Source of the DNA: Neonectria sp. B-13
Taxonomy: Eukaryota; Ascomycota; Sordariomycetes; Hypocreales; Nectriaceae
Direction of reading: 5' to 3'
DNA: 49,886 nt
Assembly (NCBI GenBank): GCA_002682825.1
Contig: NOKP01000062.1
Location: forward strand, 9,666 to 59,551
Below are positions 22,358 to 33,566 of this stretch, piece by piece. Position 1 is the first letter of the stretch; every line of letters begins with the position of its first letter. A model generated the notes under the pieces. The model was not told the origin of the DNA and made no database searches. It saw only the letters and a program-made list of their open reading frames with translations. Position numbers and translations under genes: made by a program.

Positions 22358-24005
22358 TCAATCAAAGTGTGCCAACCTCCTGATATACTTCACTTCGTCA
22401 TGTGCATCTCTCTTTAAAAGGCGGCACTTTTCCTCTTCCTGAGCTGCCCGGCGATGGTATTCATCGCGTGCGACACGCAGTCTCGCATCGCCGACGCGTA
22501 ATGGGCCGTATTTACATACAACTAACGTCCCTTCTTGCAGCTTCTTGCGTCTCACTACCTTCTCCTTAAGCCGCTGCATCTCAACAGTAGCGCTGATACC
22601 GTTGAGAGCGAGTGTCACGTGCGCTTTTCGCATTTTATCATACGTATGTGTGACCGACGGCGTAAGGGGCACACTAGAGCTTATTGAGGTCTCAATTCTC
22701 AGTCTGACATACTCAGAATAGCTCTCAATAGTGCGTATGCGTAGGGGGGCGTGGAGACATCATTCCAGGTTATTTTTCGGCTCGGAGAGGGCGTCTGAGG
22801 CCCTAGAAGTCGTACAGAAGGGAGGGTATCGTCTGAAGCCGCGGTGCCCTCTCTGACGAAGCCGAGAAGCTGCTGTGGCAACACTTGTGCTGTCAACGAT
22901 GATAGAGGGTCCTTTAACTGGTCCAACACTACCGAGGGATTATGAGGATAAATACCACACTTTTCCCAAGCTTTCCTGATGATTGAAGGCTTGAAAGTCC
23001 GCTCTCGAGCTTCCTGAAGATGTGAGAGAAAGTCAGCCTTTCCAAAGTCAGTGGCGCCGTCAGCAATTTCCCTATATAAGATATGCTGATGCCAGTGCTT
23101 ATACAAGCCAAATATCCCTACATCACAAGGTTGAAGCAGGTGTGTAAGGTGCGGCGGAAAGGGGAAAAGCTCGATGTTATGTTGGGTAGCAAAATAGAAG
23201 ATCTGGCTCGTGAAGTGATTTTCATAGCCATCCATAACCAGGATCCTCTTTTCAGCTGGATCAGCAGGTCGAGTGAGCCTCTCAAAGTGTTGAATCCACT
23301 CAAAGGCGACGATATCATTGATATAACCTGTCAATGTGGTCGCGAGAGTTGTGTCTTTGGGAGGTTATTTATGATCCATCTGACCAAAAGTACGACACCG
23401 GGGAGGATGATAAATGGATCTATCACCGCCCCAGTTGCCGATATAGCTTCAACAACAGTGACCAAGACTGTGTTGTGTGCGTCGGTCAGGATGATCTCTT
23501 CAACATCAAGATAAGTCCAAAGGAAGGTCCCTTTTTGGAGATATCCAACCATGAAGCCAGTCTCATCAAAGTTCCACCAATTTTCGGGCTTGACACCAAG
23601 CTCCGTGACCGCTGTTTCCCACCCTGCGTACCAATTTTCGATGTGGCAGCGGTCTTACATTGATTTTCGGCTGGCCTCTCGTGATGGTGATTTCTGCCTT
23701 TTGAACTTATCTTTATGACGCCTCATAAAGTCCTTAGCCCAGTCATTAGAAGCTACCTTTTCTTCCAGCCCAATAGCTTTCAAAATGACATTCGCATGAT
23801 GCCGTAAAGCCCGTAGTTGTATGTGGTGCCCCTGAGTGACTCGGCGGTGTGCCCAACACAGTATCGCCCTCTCTTCTTCCGTCTTCAAAAGGCTGCGATT
23901 ACCGCCATTTTGAGAGCGAGGCTTCGCACCTTGAAGACGGCTGCGGAGTCTACAGTACGGTACCTTCAGCTCGTCTGAGGCCTTTCGAATGGTGCGGTAA
24001 ATGTA
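22358..24005 (-). mobile_element. pogo/Fot1-like transposon, transposase pseudogene (copy 1)
   Basis: From right to left: DNA-binding HTH/CENP-B-like part (YRTIRKASDELKVPY, then TEEERAILCWAHRR), catalytic Asp 1 in WWNFDETGF (~23570), Asp 2 in VMDGYENHFT (~23230), Asp 3 in LQPCDVGIFG (~23120), and a basic coiled-coil C-terminus to 22358. Lesions: TAA near 23655 where copy 2 has CAA, a one-base deletion near 23350 (NNLPK), and a TGA plus frameshift near 22695. The 5' end is cut at about 24005, where similarity to copy 2 stops. This is a dead copy of a DDE/D Tc1-mariner-superfamily element. Confidence 0.88.
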
Positions 24006-24417
24006 AGGTAACGCGGGGCTTCCCCAATAGGAAATCGGTAGGAAATTGGATAAGTTACCAATATAGTTGGATAGATCCAAGAGTCTTCTTGTGATTGGTG
24101 GGGGAAGATGAACTCTTGTTGGAAAAGAGGGAATACCATTAGATAGGACACATAAAGAGCTTCAAAATGGGGCCCAATGAATGAATGAAATTTACATGAG
24201 CTACAGCTGCCGGTAAGCCCCTCGACAATCCGTCGAGCTCTCAACGAGGAGAACTTGCGCAGATGGAGGTCCAAAAAGAGGGTACATATATCAAAGAAAC
24301 AACGAAAGAGCGGCTTTCATAGACATATTCTTGGAGAAATAATGAAGATGAATTGAGTGCTGTTAGAATCAGTGCCCCGTCAGGTGGAAGCCTGCCGCCA
24401 AGCAAAGAGTTGGTATA

Positions 24418-24945
<528 letters not shown>

Positions 24946-25149
24946 TGAGGCTAGGACCTCTATAAAGTCTCATATGATTCTAGTTGGGGGCCTAGCTGAA
25001 GTTTAGGTATCAAACATCATTGTGCCTCTGGCGGTTCTTGATCTAGTGGAGACCTTTACATGTAATACTGTATCGTATAATAAGCATATCAAGCTTAGAT
25101 GCATCCCTATAGACCATGTTCATGACTGCCTCAACCCACTCTGTCGCTA

Positions 25150-25637
25150 TTATTGCCACTCTCTGGAGCTCCCCCCTGGACATCCTGGTGTCCCATAAAT
25201 GCCCCCAATCATCCAAAGGAGTACGTCAATAAAGGACCAAAGACCAACTCCTCCACCTGTAAGCAACTTGAAAACGGCTAGAGGCCAATGGTGGGCGTAA
25301 AATTGGTCCAACCCCAAAGATCCCAGCAATAGCGAAAGGATCATTGCCGTACGTTCTTGTCGGTAGCACTTAGCCGATGTTGGTCGTTCATCAAAACCCC
25401 CCCAAGTACGCTCCTGTAAGGGAAATGTTCCTTCATCATCTAGGGTTACGTTAACGTGCATCTCAAACCGCACCCGCTGAAAGACTCACCAATAGCAGCA
25501 TACATCGCCGCGACACCGGTCAAAATGATTAATATGTAGCCTAGCGCAACGAGCCTCCAGTATTGTTTGAAAATATCGGCCCCAGTCCTAACAGAGGCTG
25601 CGACATGGTTCGCAAGTTCGTATATTTCGCGACCCAT
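25150..25637 (-). CDS. TM2-domain membrane protein
   Basis: Exons 25637-25490 and 25439-25150, across a 50-bp intron (25440-25489; gtgagt..ctag), give 145 residues. The N-terminal part (MGREIYELANHVAASV) has one hydrophobic helix (LVALGYILIILTGVAAMYA). The C-terminal half is a TM2 domain: ERTAMILSLLLGSLGLDQFY, then LAVFKLLTGGGVGLWSFIDVL. It has the family's charged loop residues and a G-G-x-G-x-W-x-x-x-D core. TM2 proteins are small, two-helix-hairpin membrane proteins of uncertain function. The stop is TAA at 25150-25152. No lesion is visible. A longer intron using the later acceptor cttacag would lose the frame, so the model above is preferred. Confidence 0.77.
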
Positions 25638-26440
25638 AGTCTCTTGTCTAGATTTGGTGTTTCGCGGACGGTGCAGTGCGCGATCTAGTCAGTGCGCCAA
25701 TACTAGCACGCATTAAACATAGAGGGCTTTATGTATAGTACTTGAATCAAGAATATGGACTTAAATATAATATGGACTGGTCTGAGGCTAAGATATACAT
25801 ACTCTATGATTAGTAAAGCTTTATACTAGGAATTTATCCTGTTTCTAGGCTTAAGGGGGCCTGATTCTGGGCTTGAAGGGGTCCATTTCTAGGAACATTG
25901 AAGGTTGTAATTCTGCAATGTATTGATGACTGAAAGAGGATCCCAGAAATGGTCCCACTCACAAAGGCCCCTACCTGTCAGCACCAAGAAGACAAATATA
26001 CACGAGGCTGTAAATTTATCCTTCTTTCCGTAATAACCACCCTCTGACCCTTATATATAGGCTATCAATATTACGATGGTTTTAGTCGCATATGGGTGTG
26101 GCATCATGTGCTTTGCTAGGGCTAGGCGGCCAGAGCTCAACGAAGACAACATTGCCCCTTGGATTATTAAATCCGTTGAAGAATACTCCCCTTCGATCAA
26201 GACTGCTAAATATATACATTTCTTGAAGCTGACCAAAGTAAATTCCTATCGATCCACGGCACCATCTCCAGAGTCTATTGCGCAAGACTCCGAGAGCAAC
26301 CAAGACCAAAGGTTATGCCTAGCAGGATCTATGTGACGGTGGGGCTTAACCTAGGGGTCTAGGGTAGGTCCAAGGCGTGTGGTTTGATGATCGAGTGGAT
26401 CAGGACGTCGTAGTGAGCAATGTAGGTCACGATGGTACCA
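25638..26440. other. intergenic, AT-rich
   Basis: An 86-codon ORF (26076-26336) has no recognisable features. Nothing else was identified. Confidence 0.35.
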
Positions 26441-26597
26441 TCCCCCACCACTTAAAGAATCACACCACTTAAAGCATAGCACAAAAAATCATCGCCCCAT
26501 ACAAAATCCAATATTTGATCCACGCAGAAACCAACCACCTTGTCCATTAAAAATGAAGCCACTCGGGTGTTCTATAGAGAATTTCTTGAATTTTACT
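26440..26597. repeat. possible left terminus of pogo copy 2
   Basis: caccacttaaag occurs twice 16 bp apart (from about 26450), next to the assembly gap. The flank beyond copy 2 at 27430-27445 contains gcgcccactaaaagg on the opposite strand, a weak inverted match. This could be a subterminal or terminal repeat of the gapped transposon. Confidence 0.35.
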
Positions 26598-26697
26598 NNN
26601 NNNNNNNNNNNNNNNNNNNNNNNNNNNNNNNNNNNNNNNNNNNNNNNNNNNNNNNNNNNNNNNNNNNNNNNNNNNNNNNNNNNNNNNNNNNNNNNNN
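26598..26697. other. assembly gap, exactly 100 N
   Basis: One hundred consecutive N, a conventional placeholder length, so the real gap size is unknown. It falls inside a transposon nearly identical to the copy 2.7 kb to the left, a typical cause of assembly failure. Confidence 0.97.
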
Positions 26698-27246
26698 ATT
26701 TTCGGGCTTGACACCAAGCTCCGTGACCGCTGTTTCCCACCCTGCGTACCAATTTTCAATGTGGCAGCGGTCTTGCATTGATTTTCGGCTGGCCTCTCGT
26801 GATGATGATTTCTGCCTTTTGAACTTATCTTTATGACGCCTCATAAAGTCCTTGGCCCAGTCATTAGAAGCTACCTTTTCTTCCAGCCCAATAGCTTTCA
26901 AAATGACATTCGCATGATGCCGTAAAGCCCGTAGTTGTATGTGGTGCCCCTGAGTGACTCGGCGGTGTGCCCAACACAGTATCGCCCTCTCTTCTTCTGT
27001 CTTCAAAAGGCTGCGATTACCACCATTTTGAGAGCGAGGCTTCGCACCTTGAAGACGGCTGCGGAGTCTATAGTATGGTACCTTCAGCTCGTCTGAGGCC
27101 TTTCGAATGGTGCGGTAAAAGCTATCATTGAATAGCTCTGTGGCAGCGACAGTACGTTCCTCTAGGTTTTCGGCGTTGAAGCGAAGAAAGTCAGGCTTCC
27201 CGGTCACTGGATTGATCCACCTTTGGATGGCAGATTGTTCAGTCAT
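26698..27246 (-). mobile_element. pogo/Fot1-like transposase N-terminus (copy 2), cut by the gap
   Basis: An ATG at 27244-27246 starts a frame that stays open to the gap. It begins MTEQSAIQRWINPVTGKPDF and continues through the HTH region shared with copy 1 (YRTIRKASDELKVPY onwards) to LGVKPEN just before the catalytic WWNFDETGF. Unlike copy 1 it has Gln (CAA), not a stop, after REASRKSM. Nucleotide identity to copy 1 is very high over 26698-27118 versus 23578-24000. The missing catalytic part is presumably in the gap. This copy could be intact and active; that cannot be judged here. Confidence 0.85.
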
Positions 27247-27458
27247 TTCTCTATTGATTGATGTAGAAATATCGTAGATTGGTTGAGAATTGAGAATGTT
27301 GTAGATGAGTTACATGATAGTGTTCTTGGTGGTATTGTCATTGAAAGTGGAGATAGCTTTAATTGAGTGCGGGGTTATGAAATGGTCTATGACAGTAGGT
27401 AGCATTATTCATTAAAACCGCAGTACCTTCCTTTTAGTGGGCGCACCATATAAAGCTA

Positions 27459-27545
27459 GGTACTGTTTTTTTTTTTGCGAATCAAACCACTTTTGCTAGT
27501 CAAACCACCCCCCTACCTGAGGTACGAAGGTCAGGGGGCAGTCGC
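27459..27545 (+). repeat. pogo-type terminal sequence A
   Basis: A T run followed by gcgaatcaaaccacttttg, ctagtcaaaccacccccct and gaag closely parallels the sequence at 32371-32450. Both look like the same terminus of related pogo-type or MITE elements. Confidence 0.55.
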
Positions 27546-27854
27546 TTTTGAGACCCCCACAGTAGGGGGGATCATTCCTTATATATAGTGATATTGTTCC
27601 CTTCCTCTCTATCCTTTTCCATGAATGCGTTAGTATAGCTGCTATAATGATGGATGCTTGCTTGCGAGATATCCACTGCTGCAACCGGCATATAACATCT
27701 TAGGCAACTGCATTCAACATTCTGGCCAGCTGCTGGCTCTGTTCTTGCTATCTATCAGCGACCAACTGTAACTCTAGTCTGACAGCTGGTCAATTCTGGT
27801 GCTACTTGCTGTAGTCAGCCCCCTGTCAGTCTACTTTGTAATCATTGGCTCTAT

Positions 27855-27929
27855 CTATATGACAGGGGGGTTGGTCGTTTTATAATGCATCTCATTGGCC
27901 AACCCCTCTATATGACAGGGGGGTTGGCC
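27855..27929. repeat. direct repeat and perfect 10-bp hairpin
   Basis: ctatatgacaggggggttgg occurs at 27855-27874 and 27908-27927. The second copy forms the right arm of an inverted repeat: ggccaacccc (27897-27906) and ggggttggcc (27920-27929) around a 13-nt loop. Confidence 0.85.
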
Positions 27930-28260
27930 ATTTTATTCGGTATTGCATTGGCTATGCTAGCTGGACCAATCCTATCACTGTCCCATCGGCTGACCAATCT
28001 CCCCTATTGCTGGTGCGCATGGACCATACTGTTGGTCAAATTCCTCTCTGATTTCTCTTGTGCACTGAATAGTAAATGGCTGAGAGGGATAAAATAAAAT
28101 GGAGAGAGGCTATTATCTTTCTTGGTATATTATTGACTGTTAGCCTCTTTTTCTAATAGTGCATCACTGTGTGGTGCGCGCTGTTGATTTTAGCTGAATT
28201 AGCCTTGCTGCGCCTGCGAAACCACCCGAACGCAGCCTCCATGTGCTAACCCTGGCCCTG

Positions 28261-31050
28261 TACGCACTACCTCTATATAAAGAGATAATAAACAATAGAC
28301 CGTACCTAACTCTAGAAAGCCTATATATACTAAAGAAACCTAGTAAGAGTATAATATTATATAAACTATAAATAGAATAACTTAGAAAGTAAAGTAAAAG
28401 TAATAGTTAAAGAGTACTATAATACTATTAGAAGTTAAAAAAGAGCCTACTAAGAGGACTTTCTTATAGATAGGACTAATATCTAATAGATAGTTAAATA
28501 CCTTAAACCTAGTAGCAATATAGTTAGCAATAAAACCCTAGCACTAAAAAGGGCAGATAGAATAATAACATAGAACAAAGTAGAATAGGCAAAAGAACTA
28601 CTAATAATATTCTTCCTACTACTATTAGTAACTATAGAGGACAAAGGGTTATAACTACAACAGAGGGAAGTAGCTATACTAGACTTAATGGTGGAGGTAG
28701 TAAAGGAGAAAATCATAGCAGCCAAGGCATGGAAAGCACCCAGAGAGGACAGACTGCCAGCGATAGTGTAGAAGCAACTATGGCTAGTGGTCAAGGAACG
28801 CATAATGCATCTATTCTGCACCTCACTAAGTGAAGGACAATTGCCAGACCAGTAGAGGAGCGCCAAGATCATCCCGCTCAAGAAGCCAGACAAGGGCGAC
28901 TACGCGGTCGCAAAGGCCTGGAGACCAATCTCACTGCTATCAACGCTAGGCAAGGTGCTCAAAGCAGTGGTAGCAGACAGGATCTCATACATCGCCAAGA
29001 CGTTTGGGCTCCTGCCCACAAACCACTTTGGGGCAAGGAAGCGGCGGTCGGCAGAGCAGGCCTTACTGCTCTTCCAAGAACACATGTACAAAGTGTGGCA
29101 GAACTGCAGGGTGGTCAGCCTAGTCAGCTTCGACATTAAGGGCGCCTATAACGGTGTGTTCAAGGACAGACTGCTATAGAGGTTAAAAGCAAGAGGTATC
29201 CCTGAGAAGCTGGTGCAATGGATAAGCTCGTTCTGCTCCAATTGCACAGCCAGCATTGTAGTGAACGACTATGTATCAGACCAATAGGAGCTACCACAAG
29301 CCAGCCTTCCCCAGGGATCGCCGCTTTCGCCTATGCTTTTCCTATTCTTCAACGCAGACCTAGTGCAAAGCAAGATTGACTCGAAAGGCGGATCGATAGC
29401 CTTTGTCGACGACTACTCAGCCTGGGTCACGGGACCGACGGCGGAGGCGAACGGGGACGACATACAAGCCATCATCGACCAGGCACTGGCGTGGGGAAGG
29501 CGTAGTAGAGCGACATTTGAACATGACAAGACAACAATTGTCCACTTCATGCGCATAGCTGACTGTACCAGCGAGGTGCCATTCATGATCAATGGTGAGG
29601 AAGTCAAGCTGAAGGCGAAGGCCAAGCTCCTGGGCGTGGCCATGGACACAGAGCTCAGGTTCAAGGAACACATGGCCAAGGCCGCTACTAAAGGTCTTTC
29701 GGCAGCCATGTGTTTAAGAAGACTCAGGATGCTGCTGCTGTAGGCTGTCAGATAACTCTTTGTTGTAACCGTGGCCCTAGCCATGGATTACATGTCTGTC
29801 GTATGGTTGCATGTGTATAGCGAAAGGGAATTGAAAGAGTTCAATAGGGCATAGAAAATAGGAGTGCAGGCCATTATGGGCGCCTTCTAAACGGTGGCAG
29901 CAGCAGTAGCTAAAGCAGAGGCCAACATCCAAATAGTACATAAGTGACATGCCCTAGCCGGAATGAAGTTTTACATCAATGTGTACGCACTGCCAAAGGA
30001 GCACTCGCTCACGACACTCAAGGTGTCGGTGAGCCGAAGGTACATCTCGCCGATGAAGAGATTGGCGCTGATCTACAGTAAGAACGGAATCGGGCGGATG
30101 GAGACAATTGAAGCCTATGCAGCATCGCTGTAGTACGCCTGCGTATCGCTGGTGTATAAGGTAGATCGGAAGGTGGCGATAGCGGCAGCCAACAGTGTCA
30201 AAGACATCACTATCACGACCAGCGCTTCCGACAGAGGAGGAATGGTGGGCATAGGAGGCATCATCAGCCACAAAGCAGTAGGGCAAGAGAATAGGGTCAT
30301 AGCCAGGCATTCAGTCACTCTTGGCTCACAAGACGACCAGAACCCTTACACAGCCGAGCTAGGGGTGATAGCGATGGCATTGTGATGCATGCCTGACGGA
30401 TTATGGGACCGAAGGCTTACCATACTGTCAAGTGGCCAGTCAGCACTGAAAGTGATCGTGCGACTATAATAACAATCGGGACAGTGTGCCATCCGAGAAA
30501 TCTACAACCACATCCGACGGCTAAGAAAAGGCAATAATAGGGTTAAGATGATTTGGGTACCCTCTCGGGATGATGCGTTCCCCTTGGGGCCTAAGGTGAA
30601 GAGACAGGCCCAGAGAGCAACTGAATTAGGGCGCATGCTAGAGACATAGCTGTACCAAGCTCGATTGACACGGATAAGACTGGTGAGAGAGCAGCTACAA
30701 TAGCACTAGACACTACTGGACAGAGTAGGCGGCTTCTCCAAGAGGGTTGATAAAGCGCTACTAGGCAAACACACAAAGGTGCTATACGGCGGACTGAAGA
30801 GGCACGAAGTAGATACGCTTTCACAGCTATGCACAGGAATGGCAAGGATCAGTAGCTACCTGTCGAGGATTGGCGCGGTGGAACCAGAGTTGTACGACTG
30901 TGGATGGGCAGTCGAGACAATGGAACATTTTCTCTTTCGATGCACCAAGTGGGATGCATAACGCGAAGGCATGAGACAAATCGGGCAAAGCGAGATAGGA
31001 AACCTGTCGTTCTTTTTGGGAGGAAAGTCAGCATTGGACGGACTGAAGTG
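28261..31050 (+). mobile_element. Tad-like LINE, RIP-damaged: RT and RNase H region
   Basis: Conceptual reading from about 28690 passes through KAWRPISLLSTLGKVL, RT motif SFDIKGAYNGV, motif B LPQGSPLSPMLFLFFNADL and the catalytic FVDDYSAWV (29400-29430). It then reaches the RNase H/knuckle end GKHTKVLYGGLKRHE ... ETMEHFLFRCTKW (to about 30960). More than ten in-frame stops interrupt it. They are nearly all TAG, TAA or TGA where relatives have Gln, Trp or Arg, as expected for CpA to TpA change on either strand. The 5' part (28261-28688) is almost pure TA-rich sequence and no protein can be read there. The element ends near 31050. It is long dead. Confidence 0.87.
28295..28515. other. extreme RIP block (no CA or TG dinucleotide)
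   Basis: Across about 220 bp there is not a single CA or TG, while TA is very frequent (17 in the 60 bp at 28321-28380). TG remains absent until 28689. Confidence 0.93.
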
Positions 31051-32307
31051 GTTTTGGAGTTCTTTCTCAAGTGCATCAAGAGATGGATGTTTCAGAATTT
31101 CATCTGGATTGGGAACCGGTGGAGCATTCGGCGGTTGGACTGGTAGATCAGCATTGAGACTAGCCCTATCTGTAGTTGATAGAGCTTGTATTGGGATTCT
31201 CAAGTTTGCAAGAGTAGACTTGAATGGGAGATGAGCTGATGAGTTGCTGAGTTGCTAAGGAGGAGAGGAAAGAAAGCCAGCAAAGGGTATTTATAATTCA
31301 TTTCTTCCTGCTTCATGATCACCACCTCTTTGCATTCCCTAGTAAGAGTCATTGGTGCACCCCGCCACTTTAACCTGCTTTGCAAACGTCAGCGGGTATA
31401 CGCAAATGGCGGAGAAGGCTTACTGGAAACTTCAGCCTCAAATCCAGCCTCAGCCAGTCACCACGTTGAAACGACTCTTGCATGACACAATAACCTTGGA
31501 CTCGAGAAAGGCAGTTTCCAGGTCAATGGGCATTTAGAAGAGTAGGCGGACGCTAAAGATTGTGACGATTGCCTCTCTGACCCCCAGGCCTCATTTCTTC
31601 GCGATTTCACATGCTGAGACAAAAAGTGCAGAAAATAGGGTTCATGTCGGTTTGATTACGAGCTTTGGGACTAAAGGAACGCGGAATGTAAGCAGTCACG
31701 ATTCCTCTCAGCCAGTCAATGACTGGCTAGCAAATACCAATGTTTGCACACCGTAAGCTCACAAGCGCGGAGAAGTGACCCCATGATATAGAAAAATGCG
31801 AGGACATGATTATCACTTGAAAATGACGTACATAGTGTTCAATGAACCTGACCTATTAACTAACATAGGTGGAAACGATCGACTGCGAGGGACGGAAGGC
31901 GAGATCCAGAATAGCAGCGTAGTTATTGCCCTGCTTCCGCAATTTCGATCGCATGGTAATATTACAGAGCTACTTGATCCACGGAGACACCAATCCAGCT
32001 CACCCATTTACGGAGAATTGATTGGCTATCTATAGTCACACTCATCCCATCTCGACCCATCATTACCTTCTTATCCTCCAATAAGCTTATCTCCCCACTA
32101 CATTAGCTGAACACCTCGCCTCTTTTCAGCTTGCATGTGCCATGACCACACTTGACGTAAGTGCCATTCGGCACTTGTAAAAGGAGGCAGTGTCTTTCAG
32201 CCTACAGCAGCCATCCGCTTCTCATTCGCAAAAAATGGAAAGATACCTCGAGATAGGTAGTAGACCCACTAGTTATTATGTACCTTATAGTCTGGAATAA
32301 AATTCGC
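31051..32307. other. unassigned; possible exon remnant beside the LINE
   Basis: On the reverse strand at about 31050-31235 a frame reads NADLPVQPPNAPPVPNPDEI and then HPSLDALEKELQNHF. It looks protein-like but is not assignable and is cut at the LINE boundary. The rest has only short, unconvincing ORFs. Confidence 0.3.
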
Positions 32308-32325
32308 TTAGGGTTAGGGTTAGGA
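32308..32325 (+). repeat. short telomere-like repeat (TTAGGG x2 plus TTAGGA)
   Basis: ttagggttagggttagga, matching the fungal telomere unit, lies about 60 bp left of a pogo-type terminus. Three units can arise by chance or by repair at a break. Confidence 0.6.
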
Positions 32326-32370
32326 TCAGAAGAACGTGACTTATAGCCTTAAGAAATTTAGCGCTATTTA

Positions 32371-32460
32371 GCAGTACAGATTTTTGCGAATCAAGGGCAC
32401 CTTTTGTGAGTCAGGGACCCCCCCTAGGGAGCGAAGCGACCGCGGGGGGCCTGGATTAGA
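32371..32460 (+). repeat. pogo-type terminal sequence B
   Basis: gcagtacagatttttgcgaa, tcaagggcaccttttg, tgagtcagggaccccccct and gagcgaag mirror terminus A at 27459 in order and spacing. No transposase follows, so this may be a solo end or a MITE. Confidence 0.5.
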
Positions 32461-32548
32461 GGCGCCCACCAGTACCGAAGTGGTTCCTCACCAATCACCA
32501 ACATATCTCAGGCTACATTTTGGTCTATAAAAATCACATGCAAAACTA

Positions 32549-32917
32549 TCACGCCTCAATGTCAGCTTGATGCGGCTGACTTCCCAAAAGATGACGCGTG
32601 TGGAACTCTTTTGCTAAGTAGGCCATATACACATATCGGGACACATCTCGGGACACATCTGGGTCTGCAGTTGCAGTGGCCTGCCCGGAGCTAGTAATAC
32701 GCAGCTGCGGGACGGTTCCAGCTGTGAAGAGCTTACTTGTTCCCCCAACAATTTCTTTGATACTTCCAATCGGCAGCTTACAAGCATCGTGTGTCGCACA
32801 AGGACACCAATCGCGGACTTCCCCAAGTTCGTTGATCGCCATTGATGCTTTCTTTACTGAATCAGCCTGCATTTCCCCTGGTTCGTTGCTTCTCGTACTC
32901 AGCTCGTCATATGTCAT
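32549..32917 (-). CDS. hypothetical ORF, 122 codons
   Basis: ATG at 32915-32917, stop at 32549. No domain is recognised. A 12-bp tandem duplication (tcgggacacatc, 32636-32659) encodes a repeated D-V-S-R. Coding status is doubtful. Confidence 0.25.
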   Translation of the reverse strand: MTYDELSTRSNEPGEMQADSVKKASMAINELGEVRDWCPCATHDACKLPIGSIKEIVGGTSKLFTAGTVPQLRITSSGQATATADPDVSRDVSRYVYMAYLAKEFHTRHLLGSQPHQADIEA

Positions 32918-33108
32918 CTCACACTACAATATAGACGATGAGATACTAACTTACGCTCCTAAATACGTGAAGTTGGCTTGTATCGAGCCTGAAGCAACGC
33001 TAACATAGGCTACTCTTCTACTCCTATCTCCTCCTACCCTCATATAGCTGTACAGACATGGTAGGAGCAGAGGTTGTTATACATTATACCAACTACAAGG
33101 TTAACGGG

Positions 33109-33402
33109 CTTATGGTCGTACGGCGATAGCTCCATTCTTTGCCGAATTCCTTCTCTCTTTCACATGCCAAACCTTAATCTTGTAATTAATAAGATGCAGA
33201 CAGCAGCTACAACTGACATTCAATAACTTTGGCTTACCACCTTCCTGCAGAGCGCTTATGGTCGTACAGCAATATATTCCAGCTTTGCAAAAATTGAGAG
33301 CTCTCTCACAAACCGAATTCCTTCTCTCTTCCACATGCCAAACCTTGGTCTTGTCTTCCACATGCCAAACCTTGATCTTGTAATTAATAAGACGCAGACG
33401 AC
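33109..33402 (+). repeat. diverged tandem duplication upstream of the hydrolase
   Basis: Unit 1 (about 33109-33206) and unit 2 (about 33255-33402) share cttatggtcgtac, gaattccttctctct, cacatgccaaacctt, then atcttgtaattaataagac/tgcagac. Unit 2 has an inner duplication of cttccacatgccaaacctt and an insertion. They lie 160-460 bp before the ATG at 33567. Confidence 0.85.
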
Positions 33403-33566
33403 AGGGTATCTCGATGATTCTGTTGCATTCATATGAATAAGCGCGTCCAGATGTCTGTTGCTCCAGCGGAGTCCCGTGTCTTGCTTCTCTGCATCCTCCT
33501 CACCCCTGAGTCTGAGTCCCAACCTACTTCTGCTGCTCCCCCCCGAGAACAACGTTTGCCCTGACC

